Assembly (NCBI RefSeq): GCF_932274485.2
Contig: NC_065880.2
Location: 52,562,894-52,626,893 of the forward strand
Source of the DNA: Patella vulgata
Lineage: Eukaryota > Mollusca > Gastropoda > Patellidae
DNA: 64,000 bases
Reading direction: 5' to 3'
Every line of letters starts with the position of its first letter. Positions within the stretch are counted from its first letter, which is position 1. The notes under the pieces are model-generated. The model was not told the origin of the DNA, searched no databases, and worked only from the letters and a program-made list of their open reading frames with translations. Positions 24,084 through 36,026 of this stretch are shown one piece after another. The position numbers and the translations under genes are program-made.

Positions 24084-27000
24084 CTATTTTCGAGATGTGA
24101 GACGCACGATAATTCCCTTTTCAGGTCTAAGAATAAGTTCACCGGTTGGACGAAGCTCATCTCTTTTTTGCAAAGATTCAACCTTGAAGTTTCTGAAAAT
24201 GGTGGACAAGAGAACCTTTTCCTCTAATAGTGCAAACCTTTGACCTGAAACATGGTAAATACATTGAATTGTGACCAATGACACTTAAAACAACACATAT
24301 ACTTATAGTAAACTAAACATTTTATAAGGTCATCAATAAAACATTTTAAGACTTTATATTATCACCCAATAACACATTCTACAGTATATAGATATCGCTT
24401 GTGTGATAAATTTCATAATCTACTGCGATATCTCCTTAAAGTTACAATTTCATATTTTCTAAGAAAGTCAAAACATAATTATTTCTATGTCTTTTGCTCA
24501 ATACTTGTCAATAGGTTGTCAACTCACTATTATACGATCATAGGTTATCTTTCTCACACTTAAGAATCTTCACACCGGAAATAATAACACAATTACCTCC
24601 CAATTACCTCCCTTGTTTTCCTATTCCCAACCATGGAATAGCTATCTTCAAACGTTTGAACTTGAAGTTGAAAATGATATTTTTGACAATTTCTCAACTG
24701 GCAATAGTGAATTGTAGGATTAATAGGATTATTCTTTAACAAGGTAGGACTGTTTATAGATACCATCTATTTTAGTGCTTTATTTTAATACGTGTTAAAA
24801 ATATAACTTAAAAATACGAAATTGTAACTTTACGGGATATCGCTTTACACGAATTTGATTGGTCAATTAAAAAGGAACTACCTTTTTTTATTTGTAAAGA
24901 AAAATTCATATTTTATTTTGAAAGTAACTTCTTTTTTATTGGGTGATAAACAAAATATCCTACTTGTATTTTTTGATATCAAAAAAGACTCGTATGAGAT
25001 TCTCTATTTATTGCTGAATGTCACGTAAGGTGACCTGAACGTCTTCGGTACGAAACACAGCTTGAGTCGAGAAAAATCCCTGGAACTCATGCAGCGAGTA
25101 AGGCGCTAGTTCGCTGTCAGTATTGGCCGAGAAAGTTTCTCGTGATTTCCCTCGTCAGTGGTGAAGGACGGGGGCCCGGCAAGGTGTAGTAGTTCAGTGG
25201 GACGAAACACCGAGGTCTCGTGTATATATCGGCGTGTACGTAAAAGAGCCCTTGACAATTGTAATTTGAAATAAGAGTAGGCCATAGCGCCGTTTCCCTG
25301 ACCACATTTTTCTCATACCATACCGTTTGTTACAAGGGTAAGGAAAATCTGTATAAGTCTTTGGATGGGAAAAACCAAGGTCATTAATACACTTAAAGAT
25401 CGCTTTTTTAATATTCAACATTTTAAAGTCACAAAAAGTCACAGGATGAAATATTTTAAAATCAAACTTGAAACATACCTATGCAGTTTCGGAGGCCGGC
25501 AGAAAATGGAATATAGGCATACGGATGTCTTGTTGTAGCATTATCATGTGAGAATCGATCCGGATCATAAACGTCGGGATCAGGAAAATATTCAGGATCT
25601 CTGTGGAGCGCAGAGACTACAAGATTTCCGGTTGTGCCCTTGGGAATTGTAAATCCATCTAAATGCAAAGATATAACAATGACATATCAATAGCGTTACA
25701 CACAGTAACAACACTCACCCCGCGCTTCTATTATTCCTCGCCACTCTGTCTAAATATGTCAATAGTTTTTAGATAATTTAAATTGAATAATAGCATGGAG
25801 GTAGCAAAGAAAAGTTTATCAAAAATATTATTTTACCTATGACGGCATCTTCAGTAAGAGTACGACCAAACAGTGGTACAGATGGATATAACCGTAATGA
25901 TTCCTGAAATAAAATATACACTGAATATACATGAACATCAGATCCTGTGATGATAGTACACTAGACCATATGACATATCAATAAGCGGTATTTTATTGAA
26001 CACATCGTTCAACATACAAGTTCTGGGGTGCATGTTTGGAAAGGTGAACAATTGAACATAAGACCGATGTATGAATTTGACTGTTTATGTGGGGTTGTGA
26101 AATTTCTCAAAAACCTCCGAAACTTCAAAATGAAAATAAAGCAGGGAAAATACGCATACCTGTCTAAATAATTTACCCCGGTGCTCAATCTATTGAACAG
26201 TTAAATCATAAAACATTAGAAATACTTATTGTTGTTTGTCTCAGCTGAGTAGATGGCTTATTTTGCATTCACCAATAAACAGGAAAATAGTAGGGTGTCT
26301 TTCCTTAACCTCTACTTGGCATTATTTAAGGTTTCCTAATACACTCTTTCCCCTCGTGCCACTGAGTAAATCCGATCATGTGTTACTAAATCTACTTACT
26401 TTGATACAACATTCTAAGTATTTCATATCTTTTAAATCTTCCATAGTTGGATGTCTCTCACTATCACCTATAATAATGTATCTTAAATAATAATCCGTTT
26501 AAATTGTATATTATATAATTATGAGGAAACTAATTCTGTTTGTTATTTTAAATCAGACTGTCAATCACTAATCTAATTAGTATCTATCTATTCTGCTCGT
26601 CACCCGGGAAATAAAAGGCTGGTGTTATTTTAATTTGATTAACATATCATTAGACTGGTGGTGTTGAACGTAGAGTGTTAAATTGGGTTAATCTGAAGTG
26701 CAATATTATTTCGAACAGTGGTTGGTTAAGCAATAAAGGGTTAATTTTGCATTGCAGCAGTAAACCCGAAGTCAGACTGATTTCGTTATTTTGCTAAATA
26801 TGTCGACGGCTGGACAGAAAATCGGTTCTATCTGCGGGCCTGCTCTTGCAAGTATGGAGATATATACAATTTCATATTTACCCAAACAAAAGAGTTCTTA
26901 TTATAGTCTTTTAATGGATAAAATAGTTCAGACATTTCAAGACAGAACAGAGAGGTGATAATACCGGAGTACCGTTAACTCCCAACAGCACCAAAAGCAG

Positions 27001-30000
27001 CAATACAATTTACCAACATTACCTTAGGACCATGACATAACTTACCGAAAATGGAATCCAATTCGTCTTGTAACCTCTCCTGTATACTCTGATCGGCACC
27101 GATTAAGTACGTAGCCCAATTAATTCCTGCAGCAGTTGTATCATGACCCTGGAATATTTCCAATCCAAGCTATAAATGGGTGTGGTTTACATTAATTTGT
27201 GTAAAAATAAAATAACTAGACGCAGCAATAAGTGTGTAAATTTAACAATAACTGACTTCAACAAAACCCAGTTTATAATGATTTTGTAATATTGCGCTAC
27301 AGCTCCCCCATTGTTGTATATCAGATGCTTCCGCTAGAAATAAATGATATAAATTACAAAATGATCAGAAACCACAGAAGTTTCTGATTAAATATCGGTG
27401 TTAATCTGAGAAAACTCAAAGACAATTATATTTCCTAGCTTTATAGCTAACCATTATTCCCTATACATCCCTATAACCTAGAGACCAATTTGTGATATTG
27501 TTAATTAATTTCAAACCAAGACCACTTGCCTCAAACATAAACGTGTCCACTTCTTCACGTATCTCTTCTGATGTTAGACTAGGTTCAGACATGTGTAGTA
27601 ACATATCTAGAAAAGCCATTCGTTTTTTCTTGGTTCCAACATAATGGTCTTCTTCTGCCGAATCCATAGAGTTATCATGGACTGCAGGCCCTCCATTTAA
27701 CAGTTCTTGCTTCTTTTCGGCTATAACCTACAAAAAGTTTACAGATTGGTAACAGTCGCAAGGGATATATAGAATGAAAGGGGTTGAAGTTCCTTCATAT
27801 CCTAATTATCCCGTTCGTGGTCATTTTACATGGCAGTTCGTACCTTTCATCTCTTTCTTGGATCTCAAAAAGACAGGTTGTCAGGAATGGTATAGAAAAG
27901 CGTTATGGTATAAAGATAAAAAGCACACCTCAATTCTGCCATGCAGTATTTTACTTTGTGGTCAAATATCCGTCATTAAATCCAATATATTGAAAGTTAA
28001 TGTGAGTGTGCGTCTAGCATTAGGGTATATATGTGCAAGAATTTTCTCAGCGAACACAACCGAATCAAATACCTTTTCTGTGAATCCATGCAGGATTTGA
28101 AGACATTTATCGTGTTCTTTCCCAGGTCCTATTAGATTATATAATATATCAGGCCAGTGCCATGGTTGTTTCATTCTATTCAGGGCCAATTCACTCATCC
28201 TATAATTAAACACGTCAAAAACTAATTACAAAGACTGATGGATCCCTTCTCTTATTACACCGGTGTTTAATATTTAATCGGAAGCTTAGTGTAAACAATA
28301 GTCGACATTGAATAATCACAGAATAATGTGATTTATACAAAAATGATGGACCACCGATTGAATTATTCCACATCTTCGTCGACCAGGAACCGAAATTGTT
28401 TTTGTTTTTGTTTTTTTAAATCACCAAGGACTATAGCTCTACATCCGTATAGTCGTGTGTTATTCTAATTAATATTAGAACCTGCTTCCGTTTCTTTTTC
28501 GTTTTTTTGTAATTTTTATTTAAACTATAACAACATTTCTATATATGAACTTTGTGTTCAATTCACCGGACATGAACCATTTTTCAGCCAATAAAAAGTT
28601 GGTTTTTTTTCAACAAGAATTGTTTTAATCAACCAAATGACTCAAATCAGTAAACAGATAACTGGCATAGAAGTCTAATTAGATCTTTATGTAGACATTA
28701 AAATATCTAATTCCGAATGAAATAAAGATTTAATTTTCATTTGATTTCTATAGAATGAAATAATAGGAATTTATATTACTTATAAACACTATTAACATAA
28801 GGTGAATCACTGTTACTCTGTGCATTTACATCTCTTCCCATAGCAGTTTCTAAGAGCAAAAAAAAAAAAAATATTATAAATGATACAAACCTGTATACAA
28901 ATTCTTACGATGTCGTGGTTTGTTTCGGTTTGAGTGAGCTCCTTGTACGTGGTACAAGTATCATTTAGTATCTCTGTTTTTAAAAAGAAACTATTTTACA
29001 GCAGTCAGAATTGATTTATGTGCAGCTTCACTTCTTTTAGTGTCTTTATGAAAACATCCCCATTAGAAAGGTAAACAACCCAATTAATGAATTATGATTA
29101 TATTTTTTTTTAGCGTGCTACATTTTGTATCTACACTGTATTTACACATTTTCTGTTTGGCTTAAACATACATTATGTAAGAGCTAAATCTGCCTATCAC
29201 AGGTCTTTCTTTAGGCATGAAATGTTATATAAACTATCAATTAGACATTTATTAACAAAACAAGACCATAATCAACACCCGAAGACATCGGATATTCGAG
29301 ATTTTAACTAGATTAGAACGACTAAGATCCCTCTTTGTCACTAAAAAATATAAGCCACCGAGCCAAATGGGGTACCCAGTCTAACGGCTACATCAGCAAT
29401 GTCTCTGAATTGAAATGAACAGCACATTTCTGTTCCGAAAAGCTTAATCGATGCCAGTTTAAGGGATGTATAGAAGTTTTATGATTAACACAAGTACGAA
29501 CTAAAAAACACTAGAGATTGTATCATCTATTTCCATTTATCTATTTGGTTGATTTATTTCGAGTCCGTGTTTTATTTATACTAAAATGCGTTTTATTTTT
29601 ATCAGTACTGTATGATGTATTATAACTGTAACAGATGCCATAAATTTAGAAAAACAATTATAAACAGATCAACCTACCACATATAATATCTAGAGCACAT
29701 AATGTTATATCATTAAAAATATTAAAACTGTTCGGACCAGCTTTTTCCTTTAATTTAGATAACATAACATCTGACTGTTCGTTAAATACTGCTAGAAAAT
29801 CGTTTAAAATTTTGAAATGGAAAGTTGGTGTTAACATTTTACGTCGGCTTCTCCATTTGGCACCCGTACTGAAAAAAAAAACCACACCAAAAAATGAGAT
29901 ATTCGTGTTCCTAAACCAAATATATAAACTAAATGATAAATTCCACTTCATCTGGTATGTGATATTTGCAGATTTGATAGAAGAAATAACAACCAAGTAA

Positions 30001-33000
30001 GATATTACTTATTAATTTTTATACTCTAAGCAGTAACATTTATCAAAACAATAACATAAAAGTGACACCATTTGATGCATAAAGAAAAAGTGCGATATAT
30101 CAAATTGATTACAATTTACAATTATATTTACTATGTATTGAAAATTTCAACTTTTAGTTTACATCAACATATCAATAAAAAATGATACGTTCATATAGAT
30201 ATACTCTTCATAAAAAGTAGGGGATATTGAAATGTGAATATCTATGCAGGTTGTGATATGATGAATAGTCATGGACACTTGACATGCTTTGAGAGTATGT
30301 TCACAGATGAAGAACTTATCGCCCCAACAGAACCACTGAGCTGTTTATGTTTATGTGTAGGCAATTGGCCTGTTATTAACACACACTGGTTACCTCTAAT
30401 AAAAACAGCAGTGCATTTCCGCAGTTTTGTATTGTTTCTGAATATCCCCTACTTTTTTTGAAGAGTATATTACAACTTTTTTAGTTGTAGCACCGGTGAA
30501 ACCTGTCACCACTGCCTCGCAGTTCTAGTTTAGTATATACTGTTCAATTTACTAAATGCCAATGAGAGAAGAAAATTATCATTATACCTTGTCAACAAAC
30601 CTGTACCAAGCCACGGGTGTAAAAATCTATATTCAGCAGATTTATCCATATGTTTTGAACTATTGAGTAATTTCTGAAATCGCAAATATGTTTATAAAAC
30701 AAAACTACTTCCTTTTAAAGAAGATGGTCCGTCTGTATATAATTCTTACATAAAGATGCGAGTTATATAACTTTAAGAAAAAAATGCAAGATGCCTCCAT
30801 TCCAGTGGTGCCCTTAAGGCTTAATTGAAAAGTACTACCAGATCTGTCAAAATGATTTCCCCAAGCGTAAAATTGGTCATATTTGTTTATTTTGTGTGCT
30901 GAAATTAACATCTGTTTAGGATTGACAATTTTATTGCTAGTTCGTATTCCCAAAGTCTTGTAACGTGCTAATAAGATTTAGAAATGGATCCATATATTCT
31001 AAATATTTACCTCAACGTCTATGGCTCTTGCCAGACAAACCATTGGTTTGGTTCCCAACCATATCATAAATATACCCTTTCTGCCAAATTCCTCGGAATA
31101 GGACATAATCTGATTATAAAACTCTGAAAGACAATGAAATAATTCAGGAATTTCGAAGTCTCGCCTGGATCCTTTGTAAGGAGTGGGAGTATTTTGCCAG
31201 GGCACCGGCATTAACGCCTAATTATTCGAATCTTGAAATACCTAAATATAGAAGTCACGCAAAGACACGCCAATTCGCTTCCAAATATATGTATAATGAC
31301 TCCGGCAGAACCGAACGTAAAGCATCAAGAAAGGCATGTCAATTCTAAAACAACTTTAAACCAGTGGTTTTGAGTTTTTGTGCCCCCTTGCAAATAGCAA
31401 AAATCACGCGGTTTTAATGCGGTTTTTAACATTATAATCCTAATGCTTAACCGGTCAGATATGCTAGAAATCGACTCCAGCATGTTCCACACAGTCAAAT
31501 ATTACTGGGCGACACTGGGAGGGACCCTTCCATTTCCCGCGCATACATATAAATATTGTTTTTTGGGGGCCCGGACGGGCTCTTTTTCCTCATGCAAAAT
31601 CATGGGTTACCATCCCCCTGCTTTAAACATTGTCTCGAGATGTTGCTTGTAAAGAATTAATTTTTGATTTTTTCCTATTGGTTGCAAAATGTGAAGACCT
31701 GTCTTCAACAGTATACATCGATTACCTCATATTACATACATGCATTATATACATCAATTACATCATATTGGGTATATTAGGTATACTGGGCACATAAACG
31801 GTTCATAGAAGGGTGTGCAGCAATGTTAACATTTTGAGGAATAGGAGATAGGTTCATGGTGTTACTTTACTAGTTTAAATTAATTTAATTCCACTTTAAA
31901 AATGACTAGTGATACCTTTTAAATTGCAGACAAATTGATTTGGCAGACCTTGTGGTCTAACGTCTTGGTTGTAAAATAGTTATTTTAGTGTTAATGTAAT
32001 ATTGGAAAGATTCAATTCAATGTAAATCAAATATTTTGCTTGATGCATAAAAATAATATAGAAGCCAAAGAGTATGGCTCTGGAAGTGACACCAGGAATG
32101 GCGTTTAAAATTTAGCCAATACACTTGTAAAAATGTATTTCTGTGGTTGCGTTTACAAAGCTAGAAATGAATCTTTTGAAAGGATAGTAGCGTCTATGCC
32201 TCCTCTGACCGAATTCCGAATCCCAAAACTTCTTTTTACGTGCACGTGTGGTGAATCTCGGTGTTTCAACCCGCTAGGCAAAACTTTATTTGACAAGTTG
32301 GAACCAGGCTTTTGGATATTATAACCTAAATTTCATCAGATGTTCCAATACCACTTCAAGGTCATGACATACTACAGCTGTATAAATATATTGGTTTATT
32401 ATTGACTTTATCTCATTTCTTATCAAACCAGGTTAAGTAACGCAGCGACTGTGATATGTCCTATGATACGAGAAACCAAGTCGTATCACCCGATGGAATA
32501 TTACAATGACTCGATACAGAAGAACAACTTTATGATAGAAAATCGTTCAGCATACCCTTCCTCGCGCACACTGTTGGAAGAAATTAAATAATGCATATAA
32601 ATTTCATAAAGATCAGTTGATAACTTAGGTCGTTAAAGCGTTCACGAGTTTCTACAAACTTGTTTCAATGGCATTTAGTAATTGAACTGGAATTAGCTCG
32701 GTAATAAGCAGTAACTGTATTCCATGCATATTAGATTCTACAGGGTGAAACAGAGGCCATAAATCTTTACGGAAATTGCTGAAATTCAATAGGACCCATT
32801 TCATTGAGTTAAATGATGCACATACATTTTATACATGAAAAAGTGAAAAAAGGGTCATAACTCTAGAACTAATTTACGGAAATTGCTGAAAATTCAATAG
32901 GATTGTTCGTTTCGCTATCTAAGTAATGCATATAAATTTAAAACAGATCGGATGATAACGTTTGTCGCTAGAGCGTTCACAAGGTTCTACAAAGTGAAAC

Positions 33001-34219
33001 AAGGACCATAACTCTAGAAGCAATAAACGGAAATTGCTGAAGTTCAATAGGCTTCTTCGTTTTACTAATATAAAAACATATAAATTTCGAATGTAATCTG
33101 TAGAATGTTCATAAGAAATTGTGGACGATGGACGGACCGACGGACAAACGGACGGACGAAGACCACGGCAAAATATGACCACATGTTCACGTGGGCGTAT
33201 AAAATGTCATGGCACAATGCTGAATTATGCACACAAGTAACTTAAAGATTGGAAAACAAATGGTTATTATTAGTAGTCGAAGTTGTTATAAGTTATAAGA
33301 AATTGTAATTAGTAAGTCTACATTTTCTATACAAGGCTTGTTTAATCAGTTATGTGGGTTTTTTTACAACTATTATCTAATATAGTCATTCTAGTTGTCT
33401 TGTTTTATTTCAAAATTTCAAAGTTTGCTTCAATTATATGTGCTTTAATTATTTTAGTTACTTGAGTTAAAAATTAAATAATAGGTACCATTTAATATGC
33501 TGCTTTTATTTTGATTAAATTATGTTTAAACAATATATACATGTTTTTCATTTGTTATTTAGTTTTAATAAACTGTTTTGTTTTAGTTGTGAAATTCTTT
33601 CCATCTGTGTCCTTTTTTGCCTACATGTACCAGCTACATATTAAAGTGTTTACGGATGGTTAACCATGCGCAATGTTGTTACACATGACATAGTTAAATA
33701 ATATATACTATTATAGGTCGCTAGTGTAGTCTACTATACAAAATACCTTTACTACATTACAATTGATTCTTTTTTTAGTATGGAAATGTACAAACTTAAC
33801 GAAAGTGCACATTTTATGAAATATTTATAATAATACTACATTTTACCGTCCTGCACAGTACATGTAGTATAATGACGAAATGGAAGGCCACCACTGATTG
33901 AAGAATTCACATTACTCTGATCGAAAAACGACCATATTTTTTAATCCACATTTCCCGAATTAAGACGAACAGGGCAAATAATTATTGAATTTAGGCTATC
34001 TTTATTATTATTGCACTTACCCACAAAATATGTAAATCAACAAAAACTGTTTAACTTACTTGTGCCATCGACTTCCAACTGATGAGCATTTCCTAATATA
34101 GGTAAACCAGCCGGTCCAGGAATTTTCCCAAATATTTTGTTCCGTTTATAAGATTGATACAACCAGGAAATGAGAATTGCTATTGAAGTAACAACCACAA
34201 CAAGCAAAGTGGCTGCCAT
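24084..34219 (-). CDS. CYP4V2: Cytochrome P450, CYP4V-type (complete, 12 exons, 507 aa)
   Basis: Exons in transcript order: 34219-34060, 31123-31011, 30673-30588, 29868-29678, 28849-28780, 28199-28073, 27727-27530, 27148-27046, 26467-26400, 25903-25837, 25658-25479, 24244-24084 (stop TAG). The 1524 bases join in frame. CYP4 enzymes are ER-anchored haem monooxygenases; CYP4V2 omega-hydroxylates medium- to long-chain fatty acids with electrons from NADPH-P450 reductase. Visible marks: N-terminal membrane helix (residues 3-21), hinge KIPGPAGLP (about 32-40), WRSRR helix C (about 125), CYP4V-like ETAMGRD (184-190), I-helix EGHDTT (315-320) whose Glu is the residue that esterifies haem in CYP4 enzymes, ESLR (373-376), PDRF (427-430), and haem loop [10 protein letters not shown] (446-455) with ligand Cys453. 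Length and order follow human CYP4V2 (525 aa). All key residues are present, so it should be active. Eleven introns are GT-AG except intron 7, which is GC-AG. The exact CYP4 subfamily needs a tree. Confidence 0.93.
24436..24833. mobile_element. PiggyBac-like MITE in P450 intron 11
   Basis: A 390-base element at 24440-24829 has inverted ends AGTTACAATTTCATATTTT and AGTTACAATTTCGTATTTT. TTAA lies at the left end and TTAC at the right. It is closely similar over its whole length to the copy at 56080-56441. A further inverted word GCGATATC lies just outside both ends. Confidence 0.8.
25083..25330 (+). mobile_element. Old SINE copy in P450 intron 11
   Basis: Same family, head first: GCGAGTAAGGCGCTAG, then GGCCGAGAAAGTTTCTCG, GGGACGAAACACCGAGG and TGTACGTAAAAGAGCCC, ending around CATTTTTCTCATACC. 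It is diverged and lacks the 3' tail. It sits only about 150 bases from the haem-ligand exon. Confidence 0.75.
25479..25658 (-). CDS. CYP4V2: P450 exon 11, beta-sheet, PERF-like and haem-ligand exon
   Basis: This 180-base exon encodes [14 protein letters not shown] through FSAGLRNCI. It carries the [18 protein letters not shown] segment (PERF motif as PDRF) and the haem-thiolate Cys. The final Gly of the FxxGxRxCxG loop is split across the intron, its last two bases being at 24244-24243. The acceptor is CATTTAG and the donor GTATGT. Confidence 0.92.
27524..27532 (-). promoter_or_regulatory. Non-canonical GC splice donor of P450 intron 7
   Basis: The exon ends with codon GAG at 27530 and the intron begins GCAAGT at 27529. 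The next exon starts at 27148 after ...TTCCAG. Joining GAG to GGT CAT GAT gives the universal EGHDTT, so a GT donor elsewhere would break the I-helix. GC-AG introns are a small accepted class with exactly this strong AG|GCAAGT consensus. The codon before the GC donor is the haem-ester Glu. Confidence 0.85.
29150..29290 (-). repeat. Dispersed repeat D fragment in P450 intron 4
   Basis: On the minus strand AAATGTCTAATTGATAGTTT, ATATAACATTTCATGCCTAA and AGGCAGATTTAGCTCTTACA match the 3' part of repeat D. Confidence 0.6.
30200..30469. mobile_element. 270-base MITE sharing Tc1 terminal repeats, in P450 intron 3
   Basis: Terminal inverted repeats of about 29 bases (TATACTCTTC then A-rich then GTAGGGGATATT, one mismatch) frame 270 bases with no transposase. 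The core word AAAAAGTAGGGGATATT is the same as in the Tc1 element at 60920-62447. The interior is unrelated, so it is a non-autonomous relative of that Tc1 lineage rather than a simple deletion of this copy. Confidence 0.85.
31124..34059. other. P450 intron 1
   Basis: A 2.9 kb intron with array family C at 32560-33190. The rest is AT-rich with no recognised feature. First introns often hold enhancers, but nothing specific can be read here. Confidence 0.45.
32560..33190. repeat. Array family C in P450 intron 1
   Basis: Units carry AAAGTGAAACAAGGACCATA, ACTCTAGAAGCAATAAACGG, AAATTGCTGAAATTCAATAG, CTTCTTCGTTT and ATGCATATAAATTTC. The array closes with GGACGGACCGACGGACAAAC. The same closing style is seen in families A and B. 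Confidence 0.75.
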
Positions 34220-34488
34220 ATTGAACGACTATGGACGACGGGAAATAGCTAATAGTTGTATGAGTTGTTTAATCATTTATACACGGTATGTTTAAGCTTT
34301 CAGCCTTACACTATATGAGTAGTTTAATGTTGATATCGACCCACTGACCCAACATTAGATACAAGATTAGAAGTTGCTATATAGGCATTATGATTATTAT
34401 ATAGGACGTTCATAGTTCAGATTGGATCTCAGATGTAAATAAAATTTGATTTCTCAGTGTGCACCCACCCACCCCCTCTCCAAAAAAA

Positions 34489-34643
34489 GAAAAAATGAAA
34501 TAGGGTTTAACGCTTTTCATTTCTGCACCGACCGGGATAATGAAGAGGATGGGAGTCTCTTTCAAGAGATCTTCAACGTGCTGCCACTTAAACAAGCCAA
34601 CAGTGAGGCTGATGTCCCCCGCCGAAATCCCAAAATAAATAGA
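34489..34643 (-). mobile_element. LINE 3'-end fragment with SINE-like tail
   Basis: On the minus strand this copy begins with a 3' UTR segment containing TTTCGGCGGGGGACATC and CTTGTTTAA that matches the end of the LINE near 7003-7047 with about two mismatches. It continues through CTTCATTATCCCGGTCGG to GCGTTAAACCCTATTTCATT. That last part matches the 3' end of the local SINE family. It lies about 270 bases upstream of the P450 start codon. Confidence 0.65.
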
Positions 34644-34659
34644 TGACACATATAAATAA

Positions 34660-35595
34660 TAGCACATTTATTTTTTTCAAAAGTATCAAGCAATCAAACT
34701 GATAATCAACTATTCACTAACTTTCATCACTAGATAGAATCAAAGTTATCTTGTCCTAAAGCATTGACCAATGAAATTAGCTTTAGCTCGAAATGTTAAT
34801 CATTGAACTCAGTCAAGACATTCGAATAATAAATGAAATGAAATGAAATGAAATGGGGTTTAACGTCCTACTGTTCTGCTCCTAAACTGGGCTAATGTAC
34901 TATGAGGGAAATTTTGCCCGGGCAGCGGCGCTACGGCCTATTCTTATATCGAATTCCAACTGCCAAGGGATCTTTTACGTGCACGCCAATATGTACACGG
35001 GACCTCGGTTTTTCGTCCCATCCGAACGACTAGACAGCTGTCCTTGTCAGGCCCTCCGCATTCGCCTAATAAACATCTACATCAAGTTTAAACATTCTAC
35101 CTCAATTAAAAGCAGAGTTATCTTCTAAAGTCTTGACCAATCAAATTGATTATCGCTCCTTAGCCTAAGCCTAAAATTCTCATCACCGAACTTAGCCAAG
35201 GTAATGATATAATGAATCTATACTCGGTGTTTCATCACTCTCACTTAATTAAAACCAAAGTTATCGTGCCCCAAAGCATCAACCAATCAGATTGATTGCT
35301 TATCTCTGTTTACCGTAAGCAGACAATGCATATCATCGAACCCCATTAAGGCATTCACCTAATAAACACCTACGCCAAGTTTGAACATTCTAGCTCAATT
35401 AGAATGAGAGTTATTGTGTTCCAAAGTCTCGGCCAATCAAATTTCTTATCGCTCTGCTTACTCTCAGCAGAAAATGCTCATTATAGAACTTAGTCAAGGT
35501 ATTGGTGAGATAAAACTCTACATCAAGAGTCCTCACCCTCACTTAATTAGAAAATTATCACCTTCGAAACCCAATCAAGGCATTGACCTAATAAC
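34660..35595. repeat. Array family A (left part), upstream of the P450
   Basis: Repeated words in order: AACCAATCAAATTGCTTATC, CTCTGCTTA..., AAAATGCTCATTATCGAACT, AGTCAAGG, then ACACCAAGTTTGAACATTCT, CTCAATTAGAAGGAGAGTTA and TTGTGTTCCAAAG. Units recur with diverged copies. The array holds a truncated SINE, and the LTR element splits it; it continues at 40323-40705. Confidence 0.75.
34820..35073 (-). mobile_element. 5'-truncated SINE inserted in a tandem array
   Basis: The body at 34834-35059 keeps the (CATTT)n tail, 3' end and core but lacks the tRNA head. The flanks ATTCGAATAATAAA and ATTCGCCTAATAAA form an imperfect 14-base duplication. The second is the normal sequence of the surrounding array, so the SINE landed inside it. 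Confidence 0.75.
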
Positions 35596-35600
35596 ACCTA

Positions 35601-35808
35601 TGTTTCATGATTGTACGGACGATGTGGACGGATTGGTAACACTGAGATATAAAATACACTATTTATGGTTCAGCCATCTTTAATCAACAAACTTCCTAAA
35701 TGGAGATAACTCTATTCTGCTATAAGCCAGGAGGGGTTATCTCCCATTTTACATGTTAATACTAATACATAATAAAGAGTACAAGGAAAGCTTGTACATC
35801 ATATTACA
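35601..35808 (-). repeat. 3' LTR of the Ty3/gypsy element
   Basis: The 208-base repeat has TG and CA ends and reads as identical to the copy at 40115-40322. It lies about 1.4 kb upstream of the P450 start codon in the same orientation. Confidence 0.95.
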
Positions 35809-36026
35809 TCCCTTTTGTTTTGGAATAAAAATAATTTTAAGCATTAGTAAATACTTCATTGATTACGCATATAGTTCAAAGCTTAATTTTTAACTTTTGC
35901 ATGTAATAAATTTGATAATGAAAATTGAAACTTGAATAAAATTATATGAAATACTCTAAAATACTACTTGTTATTTTGTTATCACATTTTAGTGATCACA
36001 TTTTATAACACAGTTTTTGGCACATG

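Larger units (their letters stand above)
25904..29677. other. P450 central introns
   Basis: Introns between the exons at 25903 and 29678 are AT-rich and mostly unique. Apart from repeat D at 29150-29290 I see no mobile element and no other exon. Confidence 0.5.
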
